A program made the position numbers and the translations under genes. Below are positions 48,682 through 57,229 of a DNA stretch of 64,000 nucleotides, in pieces (the first letter of the stretch is position 1; each line of letters begins with the position of its first letter). Source of the stretch: Nevskiales bacterium (lineage in GTDB: Bacteria > Pseudomonadota > Gammaproteobacteria > Nevskiales > Nevskiaceae); NCBI GenBank assembly GCA_028698335.1, contig JAQVDP010000009.1:1-64000 (forward strand), read 5' to 3'. Below the pieces are notes generated by a model, which saw only the letters and a program-made list of their open reading frames with translations, did no database searches and was not told where the DNA came from.

Positions 48682-49431
48682 ATGGCCTTCGATTCAACCC
48701 CCAGCAACCGCTGCAAGCCGAACTGCGCGATGTGCCCGGCCGGGAGCCGTTGCTTCACCGGCGGCGTCAGTGCCGACCAGCTCAACATCTGGAACGACGC
48801 GGTGCTCACGCACATGCCGGTGTTCCCGGGCAACGGCGCCCTGTTCAGTGCCGGTGATGCCGCCGACAACGTCTATCTGGTGCGCGCCGGTTGCATCAAG
48901 AGCTTCACCGTCGACCAGGACGGCAACGAGCGCATTCGCAGCTTCCACCTCCCGGGCGACCTGATCGGTCTGGACGCGCTGGCGCGCAGCCATCATCCGA
49001 GCAGCGCATCGGCGGTCGAACCGTCGCAGGTCTGCGTGATTCCGCGCGATCGCATCGCCGCGCTGGCGTTGCAGTCGCCGGTGCTGATGCAGCGTCTGCT
49101 GCAGCGCACCAGCCGCGAGCTGTCGACCGCGCTGTCGCTGTCCGGCGACTACACCGCCGAACAGCGCGTCGCCGCGTTCATCCTGACGATGCACGACCGC
49201 CTCGCCAGCGGCAACGACAAGCTGCGCCTGCCGATGACCCGCCGCGATATCGGCAACTACCTGCGCCTGGCGACCGAAACCGTCTGCCGCGTGATCACCC
49301 GCCTCGAGCATCAGGGCGTGCTGGTGTCGCGGGACAAGACCCTCAAGATCGAGAATCGCGACCGCCTGCGCGAGCTGGCCGAGCCGGTCGGCTTGGTCGA
49401 GGACTACGAGGAACTCGCGCTGGCAGCCTGA
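48682..49431 (+). CDS. fnr: FNR/ANR-type oxygen-responsive regulator
   Basis: 249 residues. The N-terminal cluster motif CKPNCAMCPAGSRC (C11, C15, C18, C24) plus C118 (SQVCVIP) supplies the [4Fe-4S] ligands of FNR. A cyclic-nucleotide-binding-like beta roll follows, then a long dimer helix and an HTH (about 185-215) with 'TRRDIGNYLRLATETVCRVITRL'. The recognition residues E199 and R203 fit TTGAT half-sites, but the usual Ser between them is Cys (C202). ATG 48682 has GGGAG upstream. It should activate the many FNR boxes in the window. Confidence 0.94.
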   Translation: MAFDSTPSNRCKPNCAMCPAGSRCFTGGVSADQLNIWNDAVLTHMPVFPGNGALFSAGDAADNVYLVRAGCIKSFTVDQDGNERIRSFHLPGDLIGLDALARSHHPSSASAVEPSQVCVIPRDRIAALALQSPVLMQRLLQRTSRELSTALSLSGDYTAEQRVAAFILTMHDRLASGNDKLRLPMTRRDIGNYLRLATETVCRVITRLEHQGVLVSRDKTLKIENRDRLRELAEPVGLVEDYEELALAA

Positions 49432-49434
49432 GGC

Positions 49435-50022
49435 TTGGCTGCCTCCGGGCCCGCCGGAGCCGAAACCCGAAAACTGCAGCGCGCGCCGGTCGGCGCGCGC
49501 GGCAGTATTGAGGTCCGGCTTCGCACCATCGAGCAACTGTTCAACGCGCTCGATCCGTCACCGCTGCCGGAGCGCGATCTGGACGGCGCGGCCGAACAGT
49601 TCATCGTCGGCTGGGCCGCCGAGCTGCCCCGCAATCAGCCATTGCGCCTGGTGCTGCACCTGCGCGAATGGCCCGCGAATATCGATCCCGGTTCGTGGGT
49701 CGGAACCGCGATCTCCCATTATTTCCGCGACCGCGTAGAGGTGGTGAGCCGCGAGGCGGGGGAGTTGTTGCGGCGCGGCCGCTTCAACCTCGTCATGGGC
49801 CTGATGTTCATGCTCGCCTGCCTGCTGATCGGTGAAACCACCGGCGATTACGCAAACCGCGGCATGCTTGCCAATTTCGTCTACGACGGTCTGACGATCA
49901 TGGCCTGGGTCGTGATGTGGCGTGCAATCGAAGTCTTTCTCTACGACTACTGGCATCTGCACCGGCGGCGGGTGCTGCTGCGCCGCCTCGGCGAGATGCC
50001 GGTGGAGCTGAGGCTGGCCTGA
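49435..50022 (+). CDS. Hypothetical membrane protein linked to fnr
   Basis: 195 residues from a TTG start 3 bp after the fnr stop. A soluble N-terminal half (about 1-110) with 'VGWAAELPRNQPLRLVLHLREW' precedes two hydrophobic segments (about 117-134 and 150-170) and a basic tail 'YDYWHLHRRRVLLRRLGEMPVELRL'. No known domain. The close spacing suggests cotranscription with fnr. Confidence 0.7.
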   Translation: MAASGPAGAETRKLQRAPVGARGSIEVRLRTIEQLFNALDPSPLPERDLDGAAEQFIVGWAAELPRNQPLRLVLHLREWPANIDPGSWVGTAISHYFRDRVEVVSREAGELLRRGRFNLVMGLMFMLACLLIGETTGDYANRGMLANFVYDGLTIMAWVVMWRAIEVFLYDYWHLHRRRVLLRRLGEMPVELRLA

Positions 50023-50036
50023 GCCGAGTCCGGCGT

Positions 50037-51431
50037 CTAGAGCTGCTGCAGCTTGATGCGGTCGCCGAACCGCGGGATGCGGGCCCTGATTCCGCACTGC
50101 TCCTCGATCGCGCCGGCCAGGGCCTCGGTCGACTGCGGCTCGCCATGGGTCAGCGCGACCGGTGGCCGGTTGGGGCAGCTCTTGTACCAGCTCATCAGAT
50201 GGTTGGCATCCGCATGGGCCGACAGGCCGTGGATCGTATGGATCCTGGCGGCGACGTGGATCGGATCGCCCCAGAGCTTGACGGTGTCGGTGCCATCCTG
50301 AAGACGTCGGCCGAGGGTGCCGGGGGCCTGGTAGCCCACCAGCAAGACGTGGGTCTCCGGCTTCCACAGCTGGTGTTTCAGATGGTGGCGGATGCGACCG
50401 CCGTTGCACATGCCGGCACCGGCGATGATGATCGTGCCCGGCGGCGCCTTGTTGAGCTGCTGCGACTGCGCGGGCGTGCGCGTGAACAGCATGTTCGGCA
50501 GCTGGAATCCGGAGTCCCGCCCGAAGTCGACCGCATCGTTGCCGAGGATCCCGGCGTGACGCGCATAGATGGCGGTGGCCTGCACGCCCAGCGGGCCGTC
50601 GAGGTGGATCCGCCAGCGGTCCAGCTTCCAGTCGTGGTAATGCTGGTGCAGCAGCAACAGCAGTTCCTGCGTGCGGCCGACCGCGAATGCCGGAATCAGG
50701 ACCACGCCGCGATCCTTCCACGCGTCCTCCAGCACGTCGCGCAGCTGCCGGACGGTCCGGCTCCACGCCGGGTGAATCCGATCGCCGTAGGTGCTTTCGA
50801 GGATCATCAGGTCGGTCGGTCCGGGCTTTTCGGGCGCGCCCATCAGACCCGTCGCGCCCTGGCCGAGATCGCCACTGAAGGTGATGCGCTTGTGCTGGTC
50901 GCCCAGCCGCAGCTCGAACTCCACGAACGCCGCGCCGAGGATGTGGCCGGCATTCCGGAAGCGCGCGACGATACCCGGCGCCACCTCCACCGGATGGTCG
51001 TACTGCACCGCCCGGAAATGGCGCATGCAGTCCAGTGCGTCGGCCTGACGGTACAGCGGCTCGACCTCGGGCTGTCCGCGGCGTTGGCGCTTGCGGCTTT
51101 CCGTGCGCGCGTCCATCTCGTTGAGGTAGGCAGCATCCCGCAACATGATCCGGCACAGGTCGCGACTGGCCTGGTGGGTGTAGATCGGCCCGGTATAGCC
51201 GGACTTGGTCAGCAGCGGCAGCCGTCCGGAATGGTCCAGGTGGGCGTGGGTGAGGACGACGGCGTCGATCCGTTGAGGATCGAACGGAAACGGTTCGCGG
51301 TTGAGTTCCTCGTCTTCCGAGCTGCCCTGGATCATGCCGCAGTCGATCAGTACGTGGCTGTCGCCGACGCTGAGCAGATAGCACGACCCGGTGACGCGCC
51401 CGCAGGCGCCCCAAAACTGTAGCTGCATCAT
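50037..51431 (-). CDS. MBL-fold beta-CASP ribonuclease-like protein
   Basis: 464 residues. Zinc motif 'LTHAHLDHSGRLP', then 'NAGHILGAAFVEF' and 'FSGDLG' for the MBL half. The beta-CASP cap covers about 200-390, with 'ILESTYGDRIH', 'IPAFAVGRTQELL', 'IIAGAGMCNGGRI' and the final 'HGLSAHADANHL'. This is the YSH1/RNA-specificity-factor family, which process or degrade RNA. It follows the tandem Usp gene with a 1-bp gap, so is likely coexpressed with it. Confidence 0.9.
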   Translation of the reverse strand: MMQLQFWGACGRVTGSCYLLSVGDSHVLIDCGMIQGSSEDEELNREPFPFDPQRIDAVVLTHAHLDHSGRLPLLTKSGYTGPIYTHQASRDLCRIMLRDAAYLNEMDARTESRKRQRRGQPEVEPLYRQADALDCMRHFRAVQYDHPVEVAPGIVARFRNAGHILGAAFVEFELRLGDQHKRITFSGDLGQGATGLMGAPEKPGPTDLMILESTYGDRIHPAWSRTVRQLRDVLEDAWKDRGVVLIPAFAVGRTQELLLLLHQHYHDWKLDRWRIHLDGPLGVQATAIYARHAGILGNDAVDFGRDSGFQLPNMLFTRTPAQSQQLNKAPPGTIIIAGAGMCNGGRIRHHLKHQLWKPETHVLLVGYQAPGTLGRRLQDGTDTVKLWGDPIHVAARIHTIHGLSAHADANHLMSWYKSCPNRPPVALTHGEPQSTEALAGAIEEQCGIRARIPRFGDRIKLQQL

Positions 51432-51432
51432 G

Positions 51433-52464
51433 TCAGGCGACCTTCTGGGATTCGAATTCGGACTCGCCGACGGCATAGACCCGTTCGGTCTGCAGCAGCG
51501 ACTGCCGGCGTCGCAGCGCCTCCAGATCGATGTGACGCTGCAGTTCGGTCTTGAAGTCGGACGGCTTGATGACCAGCAGGCTGCACGGCATCAGACCGAG
51601 CAGGTATTCAGCCGTGCTGCCGAGGAAAAAGCGCTCGAGGGAGTTGCGGTACACGGTGCCGATCACCAGCAGATCGACGAGCCCGCGTTCCGCCAGATGC
51701 GCCAGCGCGTTCCCGGGGGGGCCGGACAACAGATGGCATTTCTGTTCCGGAATCCGCAGGCGTTGCGCGTAGTCGTCGAAATTCTGCCGGTCGATGGCGC
51801 GCATGTCGTCGTAGGCGTCCTGCAGCCGCTGGCCGATACGATCGCCCAGCGGCTCATACGGGAATACGTGCGCCAGTCCGACCTCGGCATCGGCGTAGAG
51901 GCCCAGGCGCAGGGCCTGCTCGGCGATCAAGTCATTGAGCGGGGTGCCGCCCTTGGCGCCGCCACCCTTGGCGGTGTCCACCGCCGCGATGATGCGTTCC
52001 GGCAGGACCGGCATGTTCGGCGGCATGATCAGCAGCGGGGCCGGGCACAGGCGCAGGGTCTTCCAGTCAGCCGAACTCAGATGCAGGTTCCCGCTGGCAG
52101 GATTGTGTCCGACGTCGCGGATGACCAGATCGGGACGGTATTCGAGGACGCGGTCGATCAGTGCTTCGTGCAGCGCGGGGGTCCAGCGGATTTCTCCGGC
52201 GATCTGCAGGCCTTCGCCGCTGAGAATCTCGATCCGGTCGGCGAGCCAGTTGCGATGGCGGTCAAGGTAGTCCGACTTGCTCGCCATCATCTGCGTCGGC
52301 GGCACGAGGTCGGCGGTGGCGTCGATCAGGGGGTGGTGATCGAACAGGACCAGATCGAGCCGCGCCCCGGAGCGGCGGGCGAGTTCGACGCCACAGCGCA
52401 GAGCGGGCGTGTCGAGCGCGCCGCGACAGTCGATCGCAATCAGGATTCGTTCGAGTCGCTGCAT
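51433..52464 (-). CDS. Tandem universal stress protein, second copy
   Basis: 343 residues, two Usp domains: 'LERILIAIDCRGALDTPALRCGVELA' starts the first and 'LPERIIAAVDTAKGG' the second. It ends 'IGTVYRNSLERFFLGSTAEYLLGLMPCSLLVIKPSDF' like the Usp at 23-24 kb, so the two are paralogues. An FNR-like box is 60 bp upstream. It forms an operon with the beta-CASP gene. Confidence 0.9.
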   Translation of the reverse strand: MQRLERILIAIDCRGALDTPALRCGVELARRSGARLDLVLFDHHPLIDATADLVPPTQMMASKSDYLDRHRNWLADRIEILSGEGLQIAGEIRWTPALHEALIDRVLEYRPDLVIRDVGHNPASGNLHLSSADWKTLRLCPAPLLIMPPNMPVLPERIIAAVDTAKGGGAKGGTPLNDLIAEQALRLGLYADAEVGLAHVFPYEPLGDRIGQRLQDAYDDMRAIDRQNFDDYAQRLRIPEQKCHLLSGPPGNALAHLAERGLVDLLVIGTVYRNSLERFFLGSTAEYLLGLMPCSLLVIKPSDFKTELQRHIDLEALRRRQSLLQTERVYAVGESEFESQKVA

Positions 52465-52517
52465 CGGGGCTCTCCGGGAATGTCCCTCCAGCTTGGGGGA
52501 CGGCCGTCTGGCGAACA

Positions 52518-52531
52518 ATGACTACGATCAA
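52518..52531 (-). promoter_or_regulatory. FNR-like box upstream of second usp
   Basis: ATGACTACGATCAA has one mismatch to TTGAY-N4-RTCAA and is centred 60 bp before the Usp start, the same distance as at the first usp. Confidence 0.5.
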
Positions 52532-52553
52532 TCGAATGACGGAAGCCTGCCCT

Positions 52554-53918
52554 TCAGTGGCGCACGCGCGGCATCGGCTGGTCGGCGAGCTTGTGGTCGG
52601 CGTGGTGAATGAGGGTGTCGAAATCGATGCCGTCTTCGGGGTGGCGCGCGACCGCGATCTGTGGCGCCGGTTTGAGGGTTCCGGCCAGATGGGGGACCGG
52701 CTGGGTCAACGCGCGGCGCAACGCCTGCTCCAGCTCGGGGGTATGGTCGTGGCCGTTGTGATGCGCCTGCACCGCGTACTCGCCCGGCGCCAGTACCGCC
52801 GCGCAGTCGCGCTCGGTCAGCGCGCCGCGAATGCGCTTGCCGATCTCCGCCGTGATGCTTTCGGCGAGATCCTGTCCCAGCGCGCTGACGCCGGCCTGGA
52901 ACTCGCGCAGGGAGATCAGCAGCAGGCTCCAGTGGTGTTCAGGGGAACTTTCGGTGCCGGAGAGCTGTGCCTCGAATGCGGCGCGGGTCATCAGACCGCT
53001 GACCGGATCGATGCCGGTGCGCAGCTCCTGGCGCAGCCGTGCGGCGCGCTCGACGCTGACATCGTCGTGCAGCGCCAGATAGTGCGACGGGCGGTCGTCG
53101 AGCGCGAACGGCGATATCGTCTGCCGGACCGTGTAGGCAACGCCATCGCGATCCCGGTCGACTGTTTCTCCGGACCAGACCTTGCCGGCGCGAATGGTGC
53201 TCCACAGCTCGCGGTAGTAGCGCACGCCCTGGCGTCCGGATTTGAGGAAGCGCGGATTCTGACCGACCGCTTCCTCGCGGCTGTAGCCGTAGAGTCGGGT
53301 GAAAGCCTGATTGCACCATTCGATCGTGCCGTCGCGGTCGGTGATGAACGCGGCATTTCCGGCATGATCGAGTGCGCGCGCCAGCAGGCGCTGCTCGCGC
53401 AGTGCGGCCAGATCCTCGATGAAGCGGGCGAAGCGCTGGCGGGCATGGTCGAGCTGTTCGGCGAGGCCGGCGTCCTGGAAGGCGCCGGGTGTGTCGGCGA
53501 AGGCCTGCAACAGGTACGGCCCCGGCGGCACCTCGACGGCCACGGCCCAGCCGCTGAAGAGGTGGTCCTTGCGCGCGGATTCCTGCCAGCAGACGAAGCG
53601 TTCGTCGTCCAGCGTCAGGCTGACCGGCCGGCGGGCTTCGAGTGCCATCGCGGCCAGACTCTTGCCGACGACCGAGCCGTCCCAGCGCTCCGGAACGCGT
53701 TGCATGTCGATCCACAGATTGCAGTCGCGCGAAGTCCCGAGCACGCTGATCGTGCCCTGCTTGTCGTAGTGGCCGATCATGACCAGCGGCAGTTTCAGCG
53801 TCGCCGCAAGACCGCTGGCGATGCGCTCCCACAACTGTTCGTCCGTGCCCGGTTCGCGCACAGCGGTGGCGTACAGTTCGTAGAACAGACAGTCCAGCGA
53901 GGGCGGGGCGTGGTTCAT
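52554..53918 (-). CDS. GAF-PAS-degenerate GGDEF sensory protein
   Basis: 454 residues, soluble. A GAF-like domain (about 1-165) is followed by a PAS domain ('AAFITDRDGTIEWCNQAFTRLYGYSREEAVGQNPRFLKS', about 190-305). A GGDEF-like domain starts 'GIDPVSGLMTRAAFEAQL', but the signature loop reads APGEYAV instead of GGDEF. It is therefore probably not a diguanylate cyclase; it may bind GTP or act by protein contact. The start MNHAPPSLD is 57-70 bp from an FNR-like box. Confidence 0.82.
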   Translation of the reverse strand: MNHAPPSLDCLFYELYATAVREPGTDEQLWERIASGLAATLKLPLVMIGHYDKQGTISVLGTSRDCNLWIDMQRVPERWDGSVVGKSLAAMALEARRPVSLTLDDERFVCWQESARKDHLFSGWAVAVEVPPGPYLLQAFADTPGAFQDAGLAEQLDHARQRFARFIEDLAALREQRLLARALDHAGNAAFITDRDGTIEWCNQAFTRLYGYSREEAVGQNPRFLKSGRQGVRYYRELWSTIRAGKVWSGETVDRDRDGVAYTVRQTISPFALDDRPSHYLALHDDVSVERAARLRQELRTGIDPVSGLMTRAAFEAQLSGTESSPEHHWSLLLISLREFQAGVSALGQDLAESITAEIGKRIRGALTERDCAAVLAPGEYAVQAHHNGHDHTPELEQALRRALTQPVPHLAGTLKPAPQIAVARHPEDGIDFDTLIHHADHKLADQPMPRVRH

Positions 53919-53974
53919 GAATCGTCGGCGAGGGCGGATGCGAACTAGCCTGCGCGCAAGCCGGGAAGCGGGCA

Positions 53975-53988
53975 TTGATCAAGGTCAG
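53975..53988. promoter_or_regulatory. FNR-like box between PAS/GGDEF gene and MFS gene
   Basis: TTGATCAAGGTCAG has one mismatch to TTGAY-N4-RTCAA. It is centred 63 bp from the leftward sensory gene and 67 bp from the rightward MFS gene, so it could serve either. Confidence 0.58.
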
Positions 53989-54048
53989 TTTGCAGTGCAC
54001 CAAGCCCCGACATAGTGTGCAGTGCAGCCGGGGTGCAGGGCGAAGGTC

Positions 54049-55236
54049 ATGACAACAGGGGACAGGCGCAGTCGGCTGCCGCGAACGGTCTGGGTGCTCG
54101 GGGGCGTCAGCCTGTGCATGGACGTCTCTTCCGAGATGATCCACGCGCTGTTGCCGGTGTTCATGGTCAGCGTGCTCGGTGCCGGCGCAGTGGCGGTCGG
54201 GTTGATCGAGGGCATCGCCGAGGCGACGGCCGCCATCACCAAGGTTTTCTCGGGCTGGATCAGTGACCGCGTCGGTCGGCGCAAGCCGCTGGCGGTGCTG
54301 GGCTACGGGCTCGCGGCGTTGACCAAGCCGTTGTTCCCGCTCGCCGGCAGTGCCGCCACGGTCCTGCTGGCCCGCTTCGTCGACCGGATCGGCAAGGGGA
54401 TCCGTGGGGCGCCGCGCGATGCGCTGGTGGCCGACGTCACCCCGGAGCCGGTCCGGGGCGCCGCCTACGGTCTGCGCCAGTCGCTCGACACGGTCGGCGC
54501 CTTCGTGGGGCCCTTGCTCGCGCTGTTGCTGATGGGGCTGTTCGCCGGCGACTTCCGCGCGGTGTTCTGGGTCGCGGTGTTGCCCGCCTTCGTCGCGGTG
54601 GCGCTGCTGGTCTTCGGCGTGCGCGAGCCCGCGTCGACAGCGGCGGCAGCGCCGCGCGGGTTGGCGCTGCGTCCGGCCTTGGCGCTGGGCGCGGATTATC
54701 GGCGGGTGCTGTTCGTCGGCGGGCTGTTCACGCTCGCCCGCTTCTCGGAGGCGTTCCTGATTCTGCGCGCGCATGTGCTCGGGCTGCCGGATCATCTGGC
54801 GCCGCTGGTGCTGGTCACGCTCAATGTCGTCTACAGCCTCGTCGCGTATCCGGCGGGCAGCCTGTCGGACCGGGTGCCGCGCGTGCGCCTGCTGCGCTGG
54901 GCGCTGCTGGTCCTGGTGATCGCGGACGTGATACTGGCCTGGGCGCCGGGTCTGCCGGCGATGTTCGCCGGCGTCGCGCTATGGGGTCTGCATCTGGGTC
55001 TGTCGCAGGGATTGCTCGCGGCGCTGATCGCCGACGTGGCGCCGCCGCAGCGGCGCGGTGCGGCATTCGGGGTGTTCCACCTCGTGACCGGCGTGCTGCT
55101 GCTGCTCGCGAGCGTGGTGGCCGGCCTGCTGTGGGACGCGGTCGGTCCGACGGCGACGTTCGCGCTGGGCGCCGCCTTCGCGATGCTGGCCCTGATGCTG
55201 TTGCGCGCGCCCCGCGGCGGTGTGGCGGCGGACTGA
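54049..55236 (+). CDS. MFS transporter
   Basis: 395 residues, 12 helices. 'GWISDRVGRRKPLAVLGYG' is the loop 2-3 MFS signature and 'RFVDRIGKGIRGAPRDALVADVTPEPVRGAAYGLRQSLDTVGAF' is typical of a group annotated as drug or metabolite exporters. Substrate unknown. The start at 54049 was chosen over 54022 because it begins nearer the first conserved helix; both are possible. An FNR-like box is 67 bp upstream. Confidence 0.86.
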   Translation: MTTGDRRSRLPRTVWVLGGVSLCMDVSSEMIHALLPVFMVSVLGAGAVAVGLIEGIAEATAAITKVFSGWISDRVGRRKPLAVLGYGLAALTKPLFPLAGSAATVLLARFVDRIGKGIRGAPRDALVADVTPEPVRGAAYGLRQSLDTVGAFVGPLLALLLMGLFAGDFRAVFWVAVLPAFVAVALLVFGVREPASTAAAAPRGLALRPALALGADYRRVLFVGGLFTLARFSEAFLILRAHVLGLPDHLAPLVLVTLNVVYSLVAYPAGSLSDRVPRVRLLRWALLVLVIADVILAWAPGLPAMFAGVALWGLHLGLSQGLLAALIADVAPPQRRGAAFGVFHLVTGVLLLLASVVAGLLWDAVGPTATFALGAAFAMLALMLLRAPRGGVAAD

Positions 55237-55241
55237 CGGAC

Positions 55242-56060
55242 TCAGCCGTCGCCGCGGCGTCGTTGCTGTTCGCGCAGGCCGCGCCGGCGCAGACGGTCGA
55301 GCAGCAGGCGCGTCAGTCCCGGGAAGGCGCTGGCCGCCTTGCTGGTCCAGCCGCGGCCCGCCGGCAGCATGATCTCCATCGGCGCGTCGACCAGTGCGCG
55401 CTCCAGAATCGCGTTGCCGATCTGCTCGACACTCAACGCGGCGCTGCCGGAAAAGGTCAGCGCCGCCTGTTCGTAGGCAACCTGCAGATCCAGCATCGGC
55501 GTCTGCACCGCGTCCGGGCAGACCACGGTGACGTTGACGCCATGCGGGTGCAGTTCCTGCGCGACCGCCAGCGTGTAGCCGCGCACCGCGAATTTCGACG
55601 CGCTGTACAGGCTCAGTCCGGGAATCGGCGCGATGCCGGCCAGCGACGCGACGTTGACGATATGGCCGTGCCCCTGTGCGCGCATCGGCCGCGCCGCCGC
55701 CTGCGTTCCGAGCATCACCCCCTTGACGTTGATGTCGACGTGAAAGTCGACGTCGGCCGGAGTCTGCTCGTCGACGTAACCCGGCTTGAGCACGCCGGCG
55801 ACGTTGAGCAGCACGTCGATGCCCTGCCACTGCGTGTGCATGGCCGCGATCGTATCGGCCCACTGCGCCGCGTCGCGCACATCGAGTCGGCGCGGCATCA
55901 GCGCGTCGGTCTCCGGCGCATGCGTGCGCAGGGCCGCGAGTGCTTCGGTATTGATGTCGACCGCGCAGACCCGGTCGCCGCGTTCGAGCAACCGCCGTGC
56001 GAGGTGGGCGCCGATGCCGGATGCGGCGCCGGTCACGAGGATGCGCCTGGGCATGCTCAT
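55242..56060 (-). CDS. Short-chain dehydrogenase/reductase
   Basis: 272 residues. NAD(P) motif 'ITGAASGIGAHLARRLLERG' (read here as VTGAASGIG), 'NVAGVLKPG', catalytic Ser in 'VASLAGIAPIPG', and Y-x3-K in YSASKFAVRGY. D34-like 'VDIN' suggests NAD preference. Substrate unknown; the C-terminal basic tail is unusual. The start overlaps the upstream MBL gene by 4 bp, so the two form an operon. Confidence 0.88.
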   Translation of the reverse strand: MSMPRRILVTGAASGIGAHLARRLLERGDRVCAVDINTEALAALRTHAPETDALMPRRLDVRDAAQWADTIAAMHTQWQGIDVLLNVAGVLKPGYVDEQTPADVDFHVDINVKGVMLGTQAAARPMRAQGHGHIVNVASLAGIAPIPGLSLYSASKFAVRGYTLAVAQELHPHGVNVTVVCPDAVQTPMLDLQVAYEQAALTFSGSAALSVEQIGNAILERALVDAPMEIMLPAGRGWTSKAASAFPGLTRLLLDRLRRRGLREQQRRRGDG

Positions 56061-57142
56061 GCCGCGCGCCTCGCCAGCCCACCGTCGCGTGCCGGCAGCT
56101 GCAGGCTGCCGAAGCACAGCTCGCCGCCCTGGAAACCGGGTCGGGTCTGCGGGAACAGCCAGTAGCCGTCCGATTCCGACGACAGCGCCATGTTCGGATA
56201 GCGCTCGTCGCGCGGATGCGGACCGGCGATGCACTTCTCCTGGATCATCGAGATGTACTGATCCACGCCGTACTCGAGCGTGTTGCCGTTGAGCACGACC
56301 TCGGAGCCAGTGGCGCGGGCGTAGTCGGCGACGCCCGGAATCCTTGAGAGCGTCGGCGCATAGGCGTCGAGGCTGACGCCGTTTTCGCTGGTGACCTTGA
56401 TGCCTTCCGGCGTGTTGACGACGATCGAGTGGTTGCCCTCGGTGTGACCTTTGGTCCGGATCAGCGCCACCGAGCCGTCGCCGAGGGCGACGTCGTGGTC
56501 GAGCAGGATCACGCGCGCTTCCGGGATGCCGTCGATCCCGCCCGGGCAGTACCACTGCGCCTGCCACGGGATCAGCGACTGGGTGCATTCCCACTCCTCG
56601 CGCGTCACCAGCAGTCTGGCATTGGGGAAGATCGGATCGGGGCCGCCGAGCCAGCGCGAGACGTTCTGCGTGTGCAGGTGGTCGTAGGTGATGTAGTCGA
56701 TATCCGCGGGTTGCAGACCCAGCCGCGCGAGGCAGTCGAGTACGGTCGAGGTCTTGCGGAAGACCACGGCTTCGCCGAGCCCGGCGGCCGGGCCCATGCG
56801 GTCGGTGAGCCGCTTGAAGAACGGCGTTTCGCGCTGATGCTCCCAGTCCGACGGCGACGCCAGCAGGGTCTTGATGCCCTCGCTGCTGTCGAACTGGATC
56901 ACGAACAGACGGTTGACCAGATGCAGGTACGGCGACACCGAGCTGAATGCGTTGAGGTAGCCGTAGCGGGTCGGGTAGGGCACGCGCACCAGTTCCAACG
57001 AGCGGTAATAACGGGCCGTCGGCCCGGCGAGCATCTGGCGGCGGAAGTCCTTGGCCGCTTCACGCACGTTGTCGATGCGTGCCAGCGGGCGGGCCGCGTC
57101 GCGCGTCCCGTCGAAGTGGGTCAGGGGCTGGATCAGGCTCAT
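56057..57142 (-). CDS. MBL-fold hydrolase-like protein with altered zinc motif
   Basis: 361 residues, no signal peptide. The usual HxHxDH is replaced by D-H-L-H-T-Q-N ('YDHLHTQNV'), losing the Asp and third His. 'GHTEGNHS' keeps a later His, and 'LDHDVALGDG' and 'SENGVSLDAYAP' follow. It may bind one metal or use a different chemistry. It is divergent from a TetR gene 87 bp away and leads an operon with the SDR. Confidence 0.75.
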   Translation of the reverse strand: MSLIQPLTHFDGTRDAARPLARIDNVREAAKDFRRQMLAGPTARYYRSLELVRVPYPTRYGYLNAFSSVSPYLHLVNRLFVIQFDSSEGIKTLLASPSDWEHQRETPFFKRLTDRMGPAAGLGEAVVFRKTSTVLDCLARLGLQPADIDYITYDHLHTQNVSRWLGGPDPIFPNARLLVTREEWECTQSLIPWQAQWYCPGGIDGIPEARVILLDHDVALGDGSVALIRTKGHTEGNHSIVVNTPEGIKVTSENGVSLDAYAPTLSRIPGVADYARATGSEVVLNGNTLEYGVDQYISMIQEKCIAGPHPRDERYPNMALSSESDGYWLFPQTRPGFQGGELCFGSLQLPARDGGLARRAA

Positions 57143-57210
57143 CGGTTGCGTACTCCTCGCGTACCGCCGGGGCGGCCGCATCGATGAATCGGGATTGGCA
57201 ATGCAATTCA

Positions 57211-57227
57211 GGAAAGGTATCTTTTCC
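57211..57227. promoter_or_regulatory. Palindrome in MBL/TetR divergent promoter
   Basis: GGAAAGGTATCTTTTCC is an inverted repeat with 5-bp perfect outer arms, ending 3 bp before the TetR start and 69 bp from the MBL start. A candidate operator by position only. Confidence 0.35.
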
Positions 57228-57229
57228 AA

